Shown: positions 34,501 to 44,700, numbered from the stretch's first letter. The stretch: DNA of 64,000 nucleotides from an uncultured Desulfobacteraceae bacterium (GCA_913060875.1 CAJXSL010000015.1:62001-126000); one strand, 5' to 3'. Program-made: numbers and translations. Notes: generated by a model not told the origin, from the sequence alone.

Positions 34501-35915
34501 TGCTCCACCGTCAGGCTGAACGGTTCCGCGGCGCTCTCCAGATAGACCGGGATGGCAATGGTCTCGAAGGTATAGATAAAAGCGTCTTCCGGAATATGGT
34601 TATAAATGGTGTCTTCTTCATTGAAGGCGTCGACCTTGTTCTTGGCCTCGCAAAACCCCACCTGCGACGCATCGATCCTAAAATCCACGGGCACCGTGAC
34701 CAGCAGGGTGTCCATCTGGTCGCCCATGGGGAACAGATTCTGCTGGGAGATTCGAAATGAAACCCGACTGTCCTCCAAATCGCTGTCTTCCAACTTAAGG
34801 ATGGCCACTTTGCCTGAAGCGCTGCGGATTTCAATCAGGTCTCCTACGGATTTCTGGAAAAACGGGTTCATCGTAACGATTTCGGATTCGATCTCCTTAT
34901 CGTACCCTTCCTCTCGCCGCATGATCTCGCGCACATTTTCCGGGTAGTGGTAATCCTTGCCAAAACAACCCCGCGTAAAAATATCGAGCTGTCGGTCCTT
35001 TCCTACTCTCAAAGCCATGCCGCTGTAGGCCGGCTCCACCAGAAACGCGCCACCTGTTTGGATGTAGGTATCCCTGTGCTTGCATTTATAGATTATGATA
35101 TTCGGTGATGTGAGACTCTGGGTGGTAAAAGTTTCGGAGGACCGCCCCACATTGCCGGCCCGATCCTGAAGGGACACCGATACAGTGAAGCTGGCATCGT
35201 GCTCGGCAGCACCGCCGGGGAAAGCCACAAATACCGTCAGGTTGAGCTCGTTCGCTTCGAGAGAAATTTTTTTATCTTGAAGCGAAGCGCCGCTAACGGT
35301 GACGTTCAGGGCGCATTCCGCGGGATCGATGGAAACGCCGGAACCGCCTTCCGGATCGGTGACTTTGAATTGGATCGCACCAGCGGTACGGGGAAACAAA
35401 TCCCCTTCCGGAGCCACCCGTTCGATGATCGGCGGCTTGGAATCGACAATAAAAAGGATCTGTGTGTAGTCTTTCTGGCTCCCGTCCGGGGTCAAGGTCT
35501 TTACGGACGCCTTGTGCTTTCCGTCCATCAGGCCCGGGAGATGACCCGATAAACCAAGGTTCCCGTCCGAGCCCGGGGCGAGTTGGAAGGCCGTCATCTT
35601 GCCATTGGTTGTCGTTTCCACCAGGGACGCATCGTTGGGAACCGAACCGGGCGACCTGTCCGGCACCAAATTAGCGATAAAGGGATCGCGGCCGGATTTA
35701 ACATAAGCAATTTGATCCCCGGCCAGATTTTCCGCCCGAAGCACACCAGGTCCTGCCGACATAGCCAGCCCGGCCAGCACACTTCCCCATAGCAATAGGA
35801 GGATGAGCGGTGGCCAAACACCCGCAGACCGGGATTGCCAATACGGTTGGGATAAAGCGGTTGCGAAGGGGGGAAGATCGAAAAGGCGGGTGAATAATCG
35901 GGGACTGATCGGCAT
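31509..35915 (-). CDS. Giant secreted multi-Ig-like protein
   Basis: The 1468-residue protein has a signal peptide (LILLLLWGSVLAGLAMSAG) and a long array of beta-sandwich segments resembling Ig-like or cadherin-like repeats (repeated patterns of GNVGRSSETF, DKADNRSFVDVDI, DLTEGAHRAEITAMDSHGNQ and ENTIEVSGADSNG-type turns). A calcium-loop-like motif, DHNGDGQANPGE, occurs near residue 1155. The C terminus ends TITVGDCT with no PEP-CTERM or LPXTG motif. Repeats such as these are common in surface adhesins, so adhesion or surface coating is likely. It is translationally coupled to the outer membrane gene. No specific family was recognised. Confidence 0.75.
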   Translation of the reverse strand: MPISPRLFTRLFDLPPFATALSQPYWQSRSAGVWPPLILLLLWGSVLAGLAMSAGPGVLRAENLAGDQIAYVKSGRDPFIANLVPDRSPGSVPNDASLVETTTNGKMTAFQLAPGSDGNLGLSGHLPGLMDGKHKASVKTLTPDGSQKDYTQILFIVDSKPPIIERVAPEGDLFPRTAGAIQFKVTDPEGGSGVSIDPAECALNVTVSGASLQDKKISLEANELNLTVFVAFPGGAAEHDASFTVSVSLQDRAGNVGRSSETFTTQSLTSPNIIIYKCKHRDTYIQTGGAFLVEPAYSGMALRVGKDRQLDIFTRGCFGKDYHYPENVREIMRREEGYDKEIESEIVTMNPFFQKSVGDLIEIRSASGKVAILKLEDSDLEDSRVSFRISQQNLFPMGDQMDTLLVTVPVDFRIDASQVGFCEAKNKVDAFNEEDTIYNHIPEDAFIYTFETIAIPVYLESAAEPFSLTVEQEDDQLVAKVQFSPIELMDTGASWFAFLGDTYWFERQGDVCVAEGPAHEGTVHYKIGATHKIAEFLQPEGGGGTTRRTMMTEGDIVVCLAPPVVENFRYDREGNTLTADIDDQGTHREDLRIGLWIAGHRLEATFDGETGKLSAELPYTPISVLTASLSVTDLAEQTTTENCQVFGEVEETEESSGEDGAVSARSPYTHSPNLHDVDRVLGTKGNGNAVVEICEDALKWGYYRHGRFVPIDSSPSAMRLIQLRPRHAGNGYDLRRALAEHLPLDFEIMGTSYERNLYEPIPARQGGVSSVSATGGSSAQSTGRDIYFVATAWHGGRKIPLNGAISSFGLFFEMKEIQQCRTEERDILAPVIQPSFDPSSRHLTAAIHDHGMPLSELELAVTARSDSANNIVNWGYRMYSAGSRPAFTFQNGILTSLFVPPDRGEFFTLRIDARDKADNRSFVDVDIILPREPPEVSLTAETRNSSKSMTRSGVNASAFMTGEARDDSMIIPEKTTLWLDEQVLPPFFLYSHTPEAGWRGRFNYKASYAAGVAEGHHQARFRATDATGLWAEATTAFDFKLAPYIYDFKVMPDAVRKVGGPALTAMIIDMGGDLDTSSLSLTIDGRPVDSDRFYFDPASGYFSVDGPLDLTEGAHRAEITAMDSHGNQASDSLHFTRAAEIATAYQSDGQGLSIESLTLMELEDHNGDGQANPGELVRLFITLRNDSDQDLACSARLSSEDLEIGVETDRVNYGLMAPGSTVVPMKGFDLRIDREILDKTISDPYEAYFDLTLGCDPETEFALPLTLPIHQPTIPIDESMMLTLDRLPPTTTAGTILVQGTVTSEAEFIDWMEIQVNGTLQGPVAFSREGGRFEALVNLADGANTIEVSGADSNGRRGSATGYIFRTVSFTPPSITITSPSGGDFYQCNDLTVTGTYSTGSGTLSSISVDAPWEMGNCPVTILDGTHFSVDCGAVTSLGGVYDIEATIETTDGVQAIDTITITVGDCT

Positions 35916-36404
35916 CGCTCCTCATTTCTTAAAAGGCAACAGTAAATGGAATGCTTTCCCCTATGGCAAAAGGAGTGCCAGATCGTTCCGGAACCAGGGC
36001 ATTTTTGTCGAGAAAAAAAGCCGGTTGAAAAAAAGCACGGAAAAAAACAAAACGCCTCAAGGGAATTCGATATTGAAATTAGATGGATAATGAGGATCAG
36101 CACTTACGCGGCGGGGTAGCCAGCTTTGCGTCGAACACCGGCAAATAAAAGTGCCGACGGTTCATTTTCGAGAAATGATGCCCATTAGAGAAGAGCAGTT
36201 TTCTTAATCCACTGCCCTGTTTAGTGTGCGATATGCACAGGCTGCTGGGCACTGCTTCCGGATCCATTACCCGAAAAGGGAAACGCGTGGTCGTTTTCAG
36301 CATCCCTGAAAATGATTTCAAGGGCGCCCGAAATGTGATAAATGATATTTTATTGGCCGGCAGCCATCATTTACCCCTTGAGCCTAGCGAATCCACGTAC
36401 CCGA
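35916..36404. other. Intergenic region between the divergent giant protein and propeller genes
   Basis: This 489-base stretch contains A-rich segments near 36020-36050, a short hairpin TTTTCAG...CTGAAAA near 36294-36312 and AT-rich DNA before 36360. Promoters for both divergent genes must be here, but none matched consensus well enough to list. A weak 83-codon ORF (36224-36475) lacks a ribosome site. Confidence 0.4.
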
Positions 36405-38051
36405 ATGATCGATTTCCTCAGATGGATGGTATTGTTGACCTGTTTGTTTATTGTGGCGGCCAGCCTGCCAGATGACATCGCCGCCAATCCCTGCGAACCG
36501 CCAGCGCTGTATATCAATCTTGTCGATGTCGGCAATGCCGCCTCGGTACGCAGCCTTTCCGATTCAATATTGACCGCCATCCTTCAGGAAAGCCCTTTCC
36601 CGGAAATTGACATCATCCACCCGGACGATGGCGCCGTTTTCCCTCCCAACATGGCGTCCCCGCATTTTTTCTGGAACGATGCCTTTCTCTTCTCGAACGC
36701 CTGGCTGGTCATCATTGAAACCCGCAGCGGGGCACGCATCTGTTGTTTCACCGCAGAGCCCCGCTGGATACCGGAAAAAGCGACTTGGGAGTGGCTCTGC
36801 CAACACATGGGCGATGATCCGGCCACACTGACGGTGGTAGGATTCAACGCCGCCCGTACGCAGCGGCCGACCACCGTTACACAAAAAACGTTTTCCATCT
36901 CCAGTGATCCTTTCGACGGCGTTCTGTTTTTCAAACAAACGCCATTGCCGTTCCTTGCCGCACGTGAGCATCCGGAACAGTCCCGTTGGCTGCTGGCGGA
37001 TATTGGCGCCTACGACCCGCCCCGGGTGGTGGTGGAGGGCATCCAAAGCTGTGCCCACTGCCATACTTTTTCACGGGATGGCCGCTTTTTCGGCATGGAC
37101 GTGGACCGCAATGGGGATAAGGGCGGATACCTGCTGGCACCGGTGGCGGGGCAGATGACCCTTGATGAGAGGCACTTCATTACCTGGAACGCCTTTCGTC
37201 CGGAAGACGGCCGGACCAGTATGGGCCTGTTTACCAAGATATCGCCCTGCGGGCGCTACCTGGTCAGCACGGTCAGGGAAACCTCTCTGTTTGCCATGCT
37301 GCCGGACCTGGCCTTCTCGCAACTCTTTTTCCCTGTCGAGGGCCACCTGGCCATCTACGATCAGGCCGAACGCCGGTTCCAGACCCTGCCGGGGGGCGAC
37401 CGGGATGATGCGGTGCAGACCTGCCCGGAATGGAGTCCGGACGGCCGGACGGTTGCTTTCGCGCGGTCGCCCGTGGATGCCGCCCTGGTCAACCTGATGC
37501 GGGATAAGAAATTTCTGACACCGGCACCTGGTGAAACGATTGATGATTTGAACCGCCGCTATCGGATACGCTTCGATCTCTACACCCTGCCGTTTAACGG
37601 CGGTGACGGTGGTACACCGGAGCCCCTGGAGGGCGCCAGCCGCAACGGCCGCAGCAATTTCTTCCCGCGTTATTCCCCCGACGGCCGCTGGATTGCTTTC
37701 AACCAAAGCGACACCGGGCTTGTTCTCCAGCCGGACAGCGCCCTTTACCTCGTGCCGGCCACAGGCGGCAAGGCCCGGCGGATGCGCTGCAATACCGGCC
37801 TGATGAATTCCTGGCACGACTGGTCCCCCAATGGCCGCTGGCTGGTGTTCGCCTCCAAGGCGGTCACCCCTTACACGGAGCTACTGATCACCCATGTGGA
37901 CGAAAACGGCAACGACAGTCCACCTGTGGCGCTCAACCGGTTGAATAGGAAAGGCTTTGCGGCCGTACTGCCGGAGGTCATCCCCTTAGGCGGGCAACAC
38001 CCTCGAAACATTCGAATCGGCACCGGCTTTCTCGCAGGAGCCGGCCCTTAG
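36405..38051 (+). CDS. Exported beta-propeller protein with a single c-type heme motif
   Basis: The 548-residue product has a signal peptide (MIDFLRWMVLLTCLFIVAAS) and repeated TolB/PD40-like propeller blades with YSPDGRW and WSPDGRT motifs (near 345 and 425). One CxxCH (CAHCH, near residue 227) implies covalent heme attachment, which requires export and a heme ligation system elsewhere. The combination of propeller and monoheme points to a periplasmic redox or binding protein. The start ATG is at 36405 because the signal peptide begins there, but no good ribosome site is seen, so it is uncertain. It is divergent from the giant protein gene. Confidence 0.7.
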   Translation: MIDFLRWMVLLTCLFIVAASLPDDIAANPCEPPALYINLVDVGNAASVRSLSDSILTAILQESPFPEIDIIHPDDGAVFPPNMASPHFFWNDAFLFSNAWLVIIETRSGARICCFTAEPRWIPEKATWEWLCQHMGDDPATLTVVGFNAARTQRPTTVTQKTFSISSDPFDGVLFFKQTPLPFLAAREHPEQSRWLLADIGAYDPPRVVVEGIQSCAHCHTFSRDGRFFGMDVDRNGDKGGYLLAPVAGQMTLDERHFITWNAFRPEDGRTSMGLFTKISPCGRYLVSTVRETSLFAMLPDLAFSQLFFPVEGHLAIYDQAERRFQTLPGGDRDDAVQTCPEWSPDGRTVAFARSPVDAALVNLMRDKKFLTPAPGETIDDLNRRYRIRFDLYTLPFNGGDGGTPEPLEGASRNGRSNFFPRYSPDGRWIAFNQSDTGLVLQPDSALYLVPATGGKARRMRCNTGLMNSWHDWSPNGRWLVFASKAVTPYTELLITHVDENGNDSPPVALNRLNRKGFAAVLPEVIPLGGQHPRNIRIGTGFLAGAGP

Positions 38052-38114
38052 CTGGCAGTTATTGGTTTCGCAGGCGTTTGGAGAATGCTTCACCCATCAT
38101 CAAGAGGAGGTTGT

Positions 38115-38720
38115 ATGCGTAAAATTGTTTGCAGCACCATAACCATTCTCATGCTGATCACCCTTTTCGCTCTCCCGGCATTTGGATATGGGGGCGGTGG
38201 CGATGGCGACAACTTGGGAAGCAGCGCAACGGACTTGGGTAGCGGCAACCAGCCACCCGCAGGATTTTCATCCATCCCCTTTGATAATACGCTGGTTACG
38301 GAACAGCCCCACGATACCACCAGCACTGACCGAACAGCCATTACCGGGGAACCGGAAACCCTGTCACCGGAAGAACTGCAGCAACTGCAGGCGGCCTTTG
38401 ACTTTATCATGATTACGACCGGCGGCGTCATATTGGGCTATTCCACGGCCGCCGCCGGATGGTCCGTTCTAGGGCAAGCGGCCGCATCGGGAGCTTATGC
38501 CGGGTTGACAACCTACGCGACAAGCGATGATAAGGTTGCCGACAACACCACCAAAGCCGCTCTCCAGGACTTTATAATTGGTTTTATCCCCGTTAGCCCG
38601 ATTGGACAAGCAGCCATCAGCCAAGCCGTTACCAAGCTTAGAGAAGTACTTCCTGAACCAAAATTCAACCGTGAAGGCGCTTCGCTTTCAGAGCTACGGC
38701 GGGCCTACCGAGGTTTTTAG
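38115..38720 (+). CDS. Exported protein with glycine/alanine-rich region
   Basis: The 201-residue product has a signal peptide (MRKIVCSTITILMLITLFALPAFG) and a glycine-rich start of the mature chain. Residues about 105-140 form a small-residue hydrophobic stretch (GGVILGYSTAAAGWSVLGQA) that could be a membrane-inserting glycine zipper. GAGGAGG lies just before ATG 38115. It is followed 30 bases later by the peptidoglycan-binding protein gene and so is probably in an operon. The family was not recognised. Confidence 0.7.
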   Translation: MRKIVCSTITILMLITLFALPAFGYGGGGDGDNLGSSATDLGSGNQPPAGFSSIPFDNTLVTEQPHDTTSTDRTAITGEPETLSPEELQQLQAAFDFIMITTGGVILGYSTAAAGWSVLGQAAASGAYAGLTTYATSDDKVADNTTKAALQDFIIGFIPVSPIGQAAISQAVTKLREVLPEPKFNREGASLSELRRAYRGF

Positions 38721-38750
38721 TGCGCCTACCCCTTTCATAAGGAGAACAGA

Positions 38751-40013
38751 ATGACAATGCAGCGAAACTTACGCCTAAAAATAATCGGCCTGCTGGCTTG
38801 CCTGGCCATGATTTGGGTTGCAGGGCCGGTTGCGGCCGCCGAAGTCGACGACCCCCGCGCCCAGAAAATCGCCCTGGTGATCGGCTATACCTTGAGCCAC
38901 CAGCAGGACCGCATAGCGGCCATTACCGGGGTGGCAAAAACCAAAGCGCTTCCCCCGGGGGAGACATTGGCTGATCCGGATTTCTACCTGGCTGGCGCAT
39001 ACGTGCGCAGTTTCACCTTCTCGAAATCCAAAGGCCGCCTATCCGGTACCGTCTATCACCGGGATGGATTGAGCCGCATGATCCTGACAGGGTTTGAAGC
39101 CACGTTCCGGGAAGACGCCAAACTGGCCATCACGAAAGTGGACCTGACGCCCACATACGCGCCAACGCCCCGCACGTCACTCTATTTCGTTCCGGCCCCA
39201 AAAGTGGCGGCAGCCAAATTCAAAGGTCTCTCTTTCAAAGAAGCCCTGCTAATGGCCAACCGATATGCCATACCAGCGGAAGGGCAGAAGGGCGACACCC
39301 GTCCCAGGGCGTATACCGTGGTCGCCTTCATGATGGACCGGCAGGCACCCGATGTCCAAATGGAAGTGGTCCAGAGCCCGATCTCCGGCAGCGCGTCAGG
39401 GGACCATCGTCAAAAAGGTCAAAACCAGGAGGGATGGTGTTTCACGGTTCTGCCGGCGACATTCACCTTCAACAAGGGCCATGAAAACTTTTTCAACGTT
39501 TTCCTTCATGTGGATCAGAATATCTGGCTGGCCAATACTTACTCCACCCACTCCCTGCTCAAGCGCACCCAGCGGGCCCTGGCCCAACGGGGATACGATC
39601 CGGGTCAGGCCGATGGTCTTATGGGGAAAAAGACACGCCAGGCCATCCAGCGGTTCCAGAAACGGCAGGGTATCCCGGCGGATGGGCAACCATCCCTGGC
39701 CCTGCTTTCGATCCTGAGGGCCACCGAAAGGCCACCCGGGGTCCAGTTCGCCCAGACCGCCCTTAAGCAGTTGGGCTATGACCCGGGGCCGGCCGACGGT
39801 CAAATGGGTCGCAAAACATCGGCGGCCCTTCGTGCCTACCAATCCGATTGCGGCCTGGTGGCGAACGGTGCCCTCAGCGCAGGTCTGCTCTGCCATTTGG
39901 CAGCATCAGCCGGCCCCATGCCGATCGGCGCAGGCACCTCCTCGGCAGTTCCGGGTGCCAATGTCAACCGCTTCGAATCCCGGCAATGGCCCAACCAGTT
40001 GGCACAGCCGTAA
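38751..40013 (+). CDS. Exported protein with two peptidoglycan-binding domains
   Basis: The 420-residue product has a signal peptide (about 1-28) and two PG_binding_1 domains near the C terminus: TQRALAQRGYDPGQADGLMG (starting about 283) and AQTALKQLGYDPGPADGQMG (starting about 340). These three-helix domains bind cell-wall glycan. The N-terminal 250 residues are unlike known catalytic domains. Ribosome site AAGGAGAAC precedes the ATG. It may tether this small operon's products to the cell wall. Confidence 0.8.
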   Translation: MTMQRNLRLKIIGLLACLAMIWVAGPVAAAEVDDPRAQKIALVIGYTLSHQQDRIAAITGVAKTKALPPGETLADPDFYLAGAYVRSFTFSKSKGRLSGTVYHRDGLSRMILTGFEATFREDAKLAITKVDLTPTYAPTPRTSLYFVPAPKVAAAKFKGLSFKEALLMANRYAIPAEGQKGDTRPRAYTVVAFMMDRQAPDVQMEVVQSPISGSASGDHRQKGQNQEGWCFTVLPATFTFNKGHENFFNVFLHVDQNIWLANTYSTHSLLKRTQRALAQRGYDPGQADGLMGKKTRQAIQRFQKRQGIPADGQPSLALLSILRATERPPGVQFAQTALKQLGYDPGPADGQMGRKTSAALRAYQSDCGLVANGALSAGLLCHLAASAGPMPIGAGTSSAVPGANVNRFESRQWPNQLAQP

Positions 40014-40050
40014 TACCGAAACACCCCGAGGAACGAGAGGATAAAGGACG

Positions 40051-40926
40051 ATGATAAAACGATTAGGCCTGTTTGTTACACTCGTGGCACTCTGCACGTT
40101 AATCGGCTGCAGCACGGCGGCACAGAAAATGGGGTTTTCATCTTCGGGCGAACCGGTAGCAGCATCACTCGATGAAATGCCGCCGGATGCCGCCAAGGTG
40201 ACCCGTGCCATCGGCAACCGTCTGGGTGGCTATGCGATGCCGCCCGATGTTCGCCTGGACCGCGCAGTCAATCAAACCCTGGCGTCCCGCAACGTTCTGG
40301 AACCCGGCTTTCAAGTGAAATCCGCCTGCCTGTCAACGTATGCGACCACGGGGTCGGCGTCCCGCCAGGCCGCCGGACGCATGGAGTTGTGCGATGGCCT
40401 GGGCCGCAGTGCAGCCGTGGCTTTCGAAACCGCCTATGCCATCCAAGACGATCACACGGTGATCAACACGGTCACCATCCGCCCTCTTTTCGATACGACA
40501 CCGGCGACAGTCTGTTTCGTGGTGCCGGCCGAATCCGCGGACTTGAAGGCCGCCGGTTCGTCGCCGAATTTCGCGGCCCTCTACAACTATCTGGGGCAGC
40601 GGGCGCTCGACCCACAGACTGTTATTCCCGGCGAACGAAAGAATTATCTGCTGGCGGTCTTTTTCCTGAACCGGATGTCTCCTTCGGCCAAAGCCACAGT
40701 GGCGGTATCGGATTCGCCCTCCGGTATCCAGGGATATTCCAAGGATAGCCGCTACATGGATTATAATGGATGGCGGGTCGGTTTGCTGTCGGGCAATATG
40801 GCCCTTAAAAATCCAAAAACGGAAAGCAGTGTCTACCTCAAAGCCGTTTACACCCCTGGCAAGGAAGCTGGATTCTTACGAATGGCCAAACTGGCAGGTG
40901 TTTACGCCATGTCCCAAAAAGAGTAG
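40051..40926 (+). CDS. Putative lipoprotein of unknown function
   Basis: The 291-residue product has a lipoprotein signal (LIGC followed by STAAQ, Cys about 20). The mature protein is soluble and polar with no known domain. It starts 37 bases after the peptidoglycan-binding gene, completing an operon of three exported proteins. It is convergent with the lipoprotein gene at 41041. Confidence 0.7.
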   Translation: MIKRLGLFVTLVALCTLIGCSTAAQKMGFSSSGEPVAASLDEMPPDAAKVTRAIGNRLGGYAMPPDVRLDRAVNQTLASRNVLEPGFQVKSACLSTYATTGSASRQAAGRMELCDGLGRSAAVAFETAYAIQDDHTVINTVTIRPLFDTTPATVCFVVPAESADLKAAGSSPNFAALYNYLGQRALDPQTVIPGERKNYLLAVFFLNRMSPSAKATVAVSDSPSGIQGYSKDSRYMDYNGWRVGLLSGNMALKNPKTESSVYLKAVYTPGKEAGFLRMAKLAGVYAMSQKE

Positions 40927-41040
40927 CGCCTAACTCAAAATAAATTGTGAGATAAGCGCTAGTTGACCATAACATCGCCTACCTGCGGCAGGTTGCCCCC
41001 TTATACGACACCAGAGGGCGTGACCGCCGCAGGCCGACAA

Positions 41041-41733
41041 TCAATCCGCCTTGGGCAAGGAGTCGACCTGAATGCATCGATCGCACAGATCGCCTACGCG
41101 TTTAACAAATTTTTTCTGACGATCCGAGAGGTACTCCCTCCTGGTCCAATCCCTGAATTTAGTCCTGCCTTTGCCAAAACCGTCGAGAGCCTCAACATAC
41201 ATAATCAGAAAGCTGTAATTATCATCACTGCCTTCACGCCGACTGAAGGCTTTGGCCACAAAGATATCGCCGAGAATGTAGCCGCGGTCAAAAATGAAAT
41301 TTTCTTCAAAATCGAAAAAGGGTCTTTTAGAAGGAAACACCGCATACTGATAATTTTGACCGCCGAAAGATGTTATCCCCGAGTCCAGGCGGTGCTTAAC
41401 CTTGTCGAATAAATCCGGAAGAATATACCCCTCACTTAATTTTTTAGTCCGTATGATCACCCCACGCTGCAGCCGGGCGTTGGACCCTTTCAGAGCAAAC
41501 AGAAAAGATTCGTAATGACTGGTAGAGCCGCCGGGTGAATTTTTATAGCGCTGATATTTCGAGTGCTTAACGCTCCCGATGTAGGTCAAATCCGAATCGA
41601 CGGAAACGGTCACCGCCGGATAGCGGGTCGACGTAAACGTGTTTTGCACATCCACACTTCGCTGGGGGGTCCAATGCTGACAGCCGGCAAACACGAGCAG
41701 CAGCCCAATTACTTGTAAAGTATAGCGTCCCAT
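41041..41733 (-). CDS. Putative lipoprotein downstream of the caspase gene
   Basis: The 230-residue product begins MGRYTLQVIGLLLVFAGC, a lipoprotein signal with Cys about 18, and has a polar, beta-rich mature part. AAAGGAGGGAGAGGCC precedes the ATG. It follows the caspase-WD40 gene by 55 bases in the same direction and is likely co-transcribed, so its product may be a partner. No family recognised. Confidence 0.7.
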   Translation of the reverse strand: MGRYTLQVIGLLLVFAGCQHWTPQRSVDVQNTFTSTRYPAVTVSVDSDLTYIGSVKHSKYQRYKNSPGGSTSHYESFLFALKGSNARLQRGVIIRTKKLSEGYILPDLFDKVKHRLDSGITSFGGQNYQYAVFPSKRPFFDFEENFIFDRGYILGDIFVAKAFSRREGSDDNYSFLIMYVEALDGFGKGRTKFRDWTRREYLSDRQKKFVKRVGDLCDRCIQVDSLPKAD

Positions 41734-41788
41734 GGCCTCTCCCTCCTTTTGGAATGCTTTCCATGAAAGGATGACTTAGAAACGATCG

Positions 41789-44700
41789 CTATTTGGCAGT
41801 GATTCCCAGGGCCATCTCCAGCAGTTCGTCCGGAGATTCCATCTGGGGGGTCTGCGTGCCTAGCACGACGTTATGATGCCGGGAAACGAAATCAACGGTG
41901 TATCGATACAACTCGGACAACACGATCTGCCGGTCCCTGTCCCGGTCGCCTTCTCCCGCAAGCCCCTTCAATAAGGCATAGGTGAAGAGCCCATGCTTGA
42001 TCGCCGGGAATTCCTGCGACGCCTCGTTATCTTTCGATGCGGTCATCAGCGCAAAGGAAGACGATGCCGATCGTTTGGCAAGGGCATACATGTCAAAATT
42101 GCCTGCAATCGCCTGCGAATGACACGTGTCGACCATGAGCAGTCTTTTGCCGGGGATGGCACGTAAAATATCGAAAAAGACCCGCCAGCCGATGAGAGAA
42201 TCGACCTCGCCGACCGGCACGACGCCTCGGCTCCGGGGCTTGACGATGCGGCGAATATCAGCAAACGTGCCGTCACAGGGAACCATGTAGTAGTTGCCGG
42301 CACTGTCACTGAAACCATGGGAAGCCAGAAAAAGAATTGCCGTGTCGTAGGGTCCGGCCGCTTTGAAAAATGATAACTGATCCATGATCGCCCTTTTGGT
42401 GGGTTTGATCGGACTGTTATCCGTTATGGTTCGCACGTGAACGCGGCGGAAGGTCCGGCCGGCCTCTGCCTTGAATCTTTCGGCGAGCTTTTGGGCATCG
42501 TTGACAGCAAAAGACAGACTGCTGGTGGGCATGCGTGAAAAGTGGTTGATACCGATGGCCAGCAGGTAAAGATCACCTTTAACCACCGGCTGCGTCTTAG
42601 ACGTGTAAAAATGGGTTTCGGCAATACCCATGGAGTGACCACCGGTCGATTCGATCCGCAGAAAGTTCTCCGTTTGGTGCAACGGCAGATCGATTTCGTG
42701 GTCGAAACGGTCTCCGGCGCCGATGATGGCCCTCTCGCGGGCAGGCGTCAGCGGAATGTTGTTGAGATAAATTGTATAATTCTTCATTGACCGTCCTGTC
42801 CGATCGATACGAAATTTCATACGAAGGGTTTCGGAGTGGGTCCTGAATCCCGGCTCAGGGTGAACAATGGTGATGCGCGGCGGTAGTATCTGCGTCAGTT
42901 GATGTATGGAAAACTGCAAGTTTTTGTCTTCACGGATCATACTTTGGCGATCGCCCAGGCGTTTGAAACTTGTTTTGATATAATTGGGCATATAGAGCAA
43001 TCGCTCGAACTGGATGGCGGTATAAAAATCGGCCGCGCTGTCCTTCCCGTTGTTGAGGTGCCACCCGATAAGATCGTCGCCGTGCGGGGAACACATGTAA
43101 TAGCCATCGGGCGTCCAGGCAATCCAGCGTTCGCCGTCGGGATGCGGATAAAAGGCCAGGAATTCCTTGCCGTCCTGCATACGGTACCAACGGATTGTTC
43201 CATCACCGATATGACCGACGGCAATTTTGCCGTTTTCGGAAATATTGACGGCCCGGGTCACCGAAGGCACCGGTACCCGCCATAAAATGTCACCGTTCGG
43301 GTTGAAGCAGTAAATATGATGGTTAGTGCCGAGAATGAATCGTGATCCTTCAGCTTCGATCGCCAAACAGCGGGAAATTTCGCCTTTGTGATAGAATAGG
43401 GGTTTACCGTCAAGCCTTGGATAGCGCTTATGTTTCCAGCGTCGGATGTCCAGTCGCGGATGGTTCACCCGGGGATAAATAAAGGGGGCCTTGCCCGCAA
43501 TATCCATCCAGGAAACAACCCTGCCTTTCCGGATGTCAAAGACGAAGCCGCTGTTTGGGTAGGGGTCGGACTGGTAAAATACTTTGCTGGCATCCGGCGA
43601 CATACGGCATCGCTTTCTCAGTTTGCGGAAATGCAGGATGCTCGGGGGGTGGCTGAACGCCTTCTCGTGCTCGGGGTTAAGAATCCCCCAGGCACCATCA
43701 TACAAGCCATAGACAATACGGCCGTCCTTCAGGGCGCAGAGTGTATTGATGCCAATCTGGCCGATGGGAAGGGCCCTCCGCTCGCCTTTGCCCCTGCGTC
43801 CCCAGCAAAAAATGGGGAATAACTTCTCCCGTTTACCTTCCGGGGCCATGTATTCTTCATGCACGCCACCGGCATATAGCGACCGGCCGTCGCTGGACCA
43901 GACCGCCGATATCAGAAATCTTTCGATGCCGGCACAAATGGGGGAATAAAGATACCGTAGCGTATCGGCGGAATAGACATCGATATCCTTGGTATCCCTG
44001 AATGTCACAGCGAGGTTTTGGCTATCCGGGGAATATCTGATGGATATGGGGTTCCGTCCCGATCTTGTCGATTCGGTTGCTTTATGCACGATGCGGCCAC
44101 CTTCGATGCGGTAGACCAGCAAATGGCCATCGAAAGTGGCCAGGGCCAATTCGTTTTTGGTGTTGATATCCGCGCGGGTCACCCACCGATAGGGAATCCC
44201 GACCTGATCGACCAAGTCCCATCCCGGGTAGGTGTATACCCGCAGGCCGTCTCCATAGAAGACCACCAAAAATTGCCGGTCCTGGGAAAACGCCAAATCC
44301 TGAATCGAATGCGGAAAGCCTTTAAGCGTTTTAATTAGTACGCCCCTGGCTCTGTCGAAAATATAGACGACATGGGACATGTGCCAGCTCTTCCCGGTTT
44401 GACCGCCGCAGGCGATGACCTTGGCATCCGTTGATATCGCAACCGTCCGGATCCTGCCTTCCGCGCCGTCTCCGATGGGCGGTCGCAACACACGCAGCAG
44501 CCGGTAGCGGTTGAGATCCCACAAACGGACTGTTTTATCGTTGGATGCGGTAACCAGGTATTGATTATTCTGATCTGTCTCGATCTCATTCAGGCAGGCA
44601 TGGTGATTGGTCGTGTTGAGCCTGAAAATCGGCCGGCGTAATGGCACTCTTGGGCGGTAGCCTGCGGAAGCGGCCACTTGGAACTGGCCGGAAACCAATT

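Noticed and set aside
36224-36475. 83-codon plus-strand ORF before the heme propeller
   Set aside because: No ribosome site and it overlaps the start of the propeller gene, which has a better signal peptide.
40963-41412. 149-codon plus-strand ORF over the lipoprotein gene
   Set aside because: It is antisense to the lipoprotein gene, which has a strong ribosome site and lipobox.
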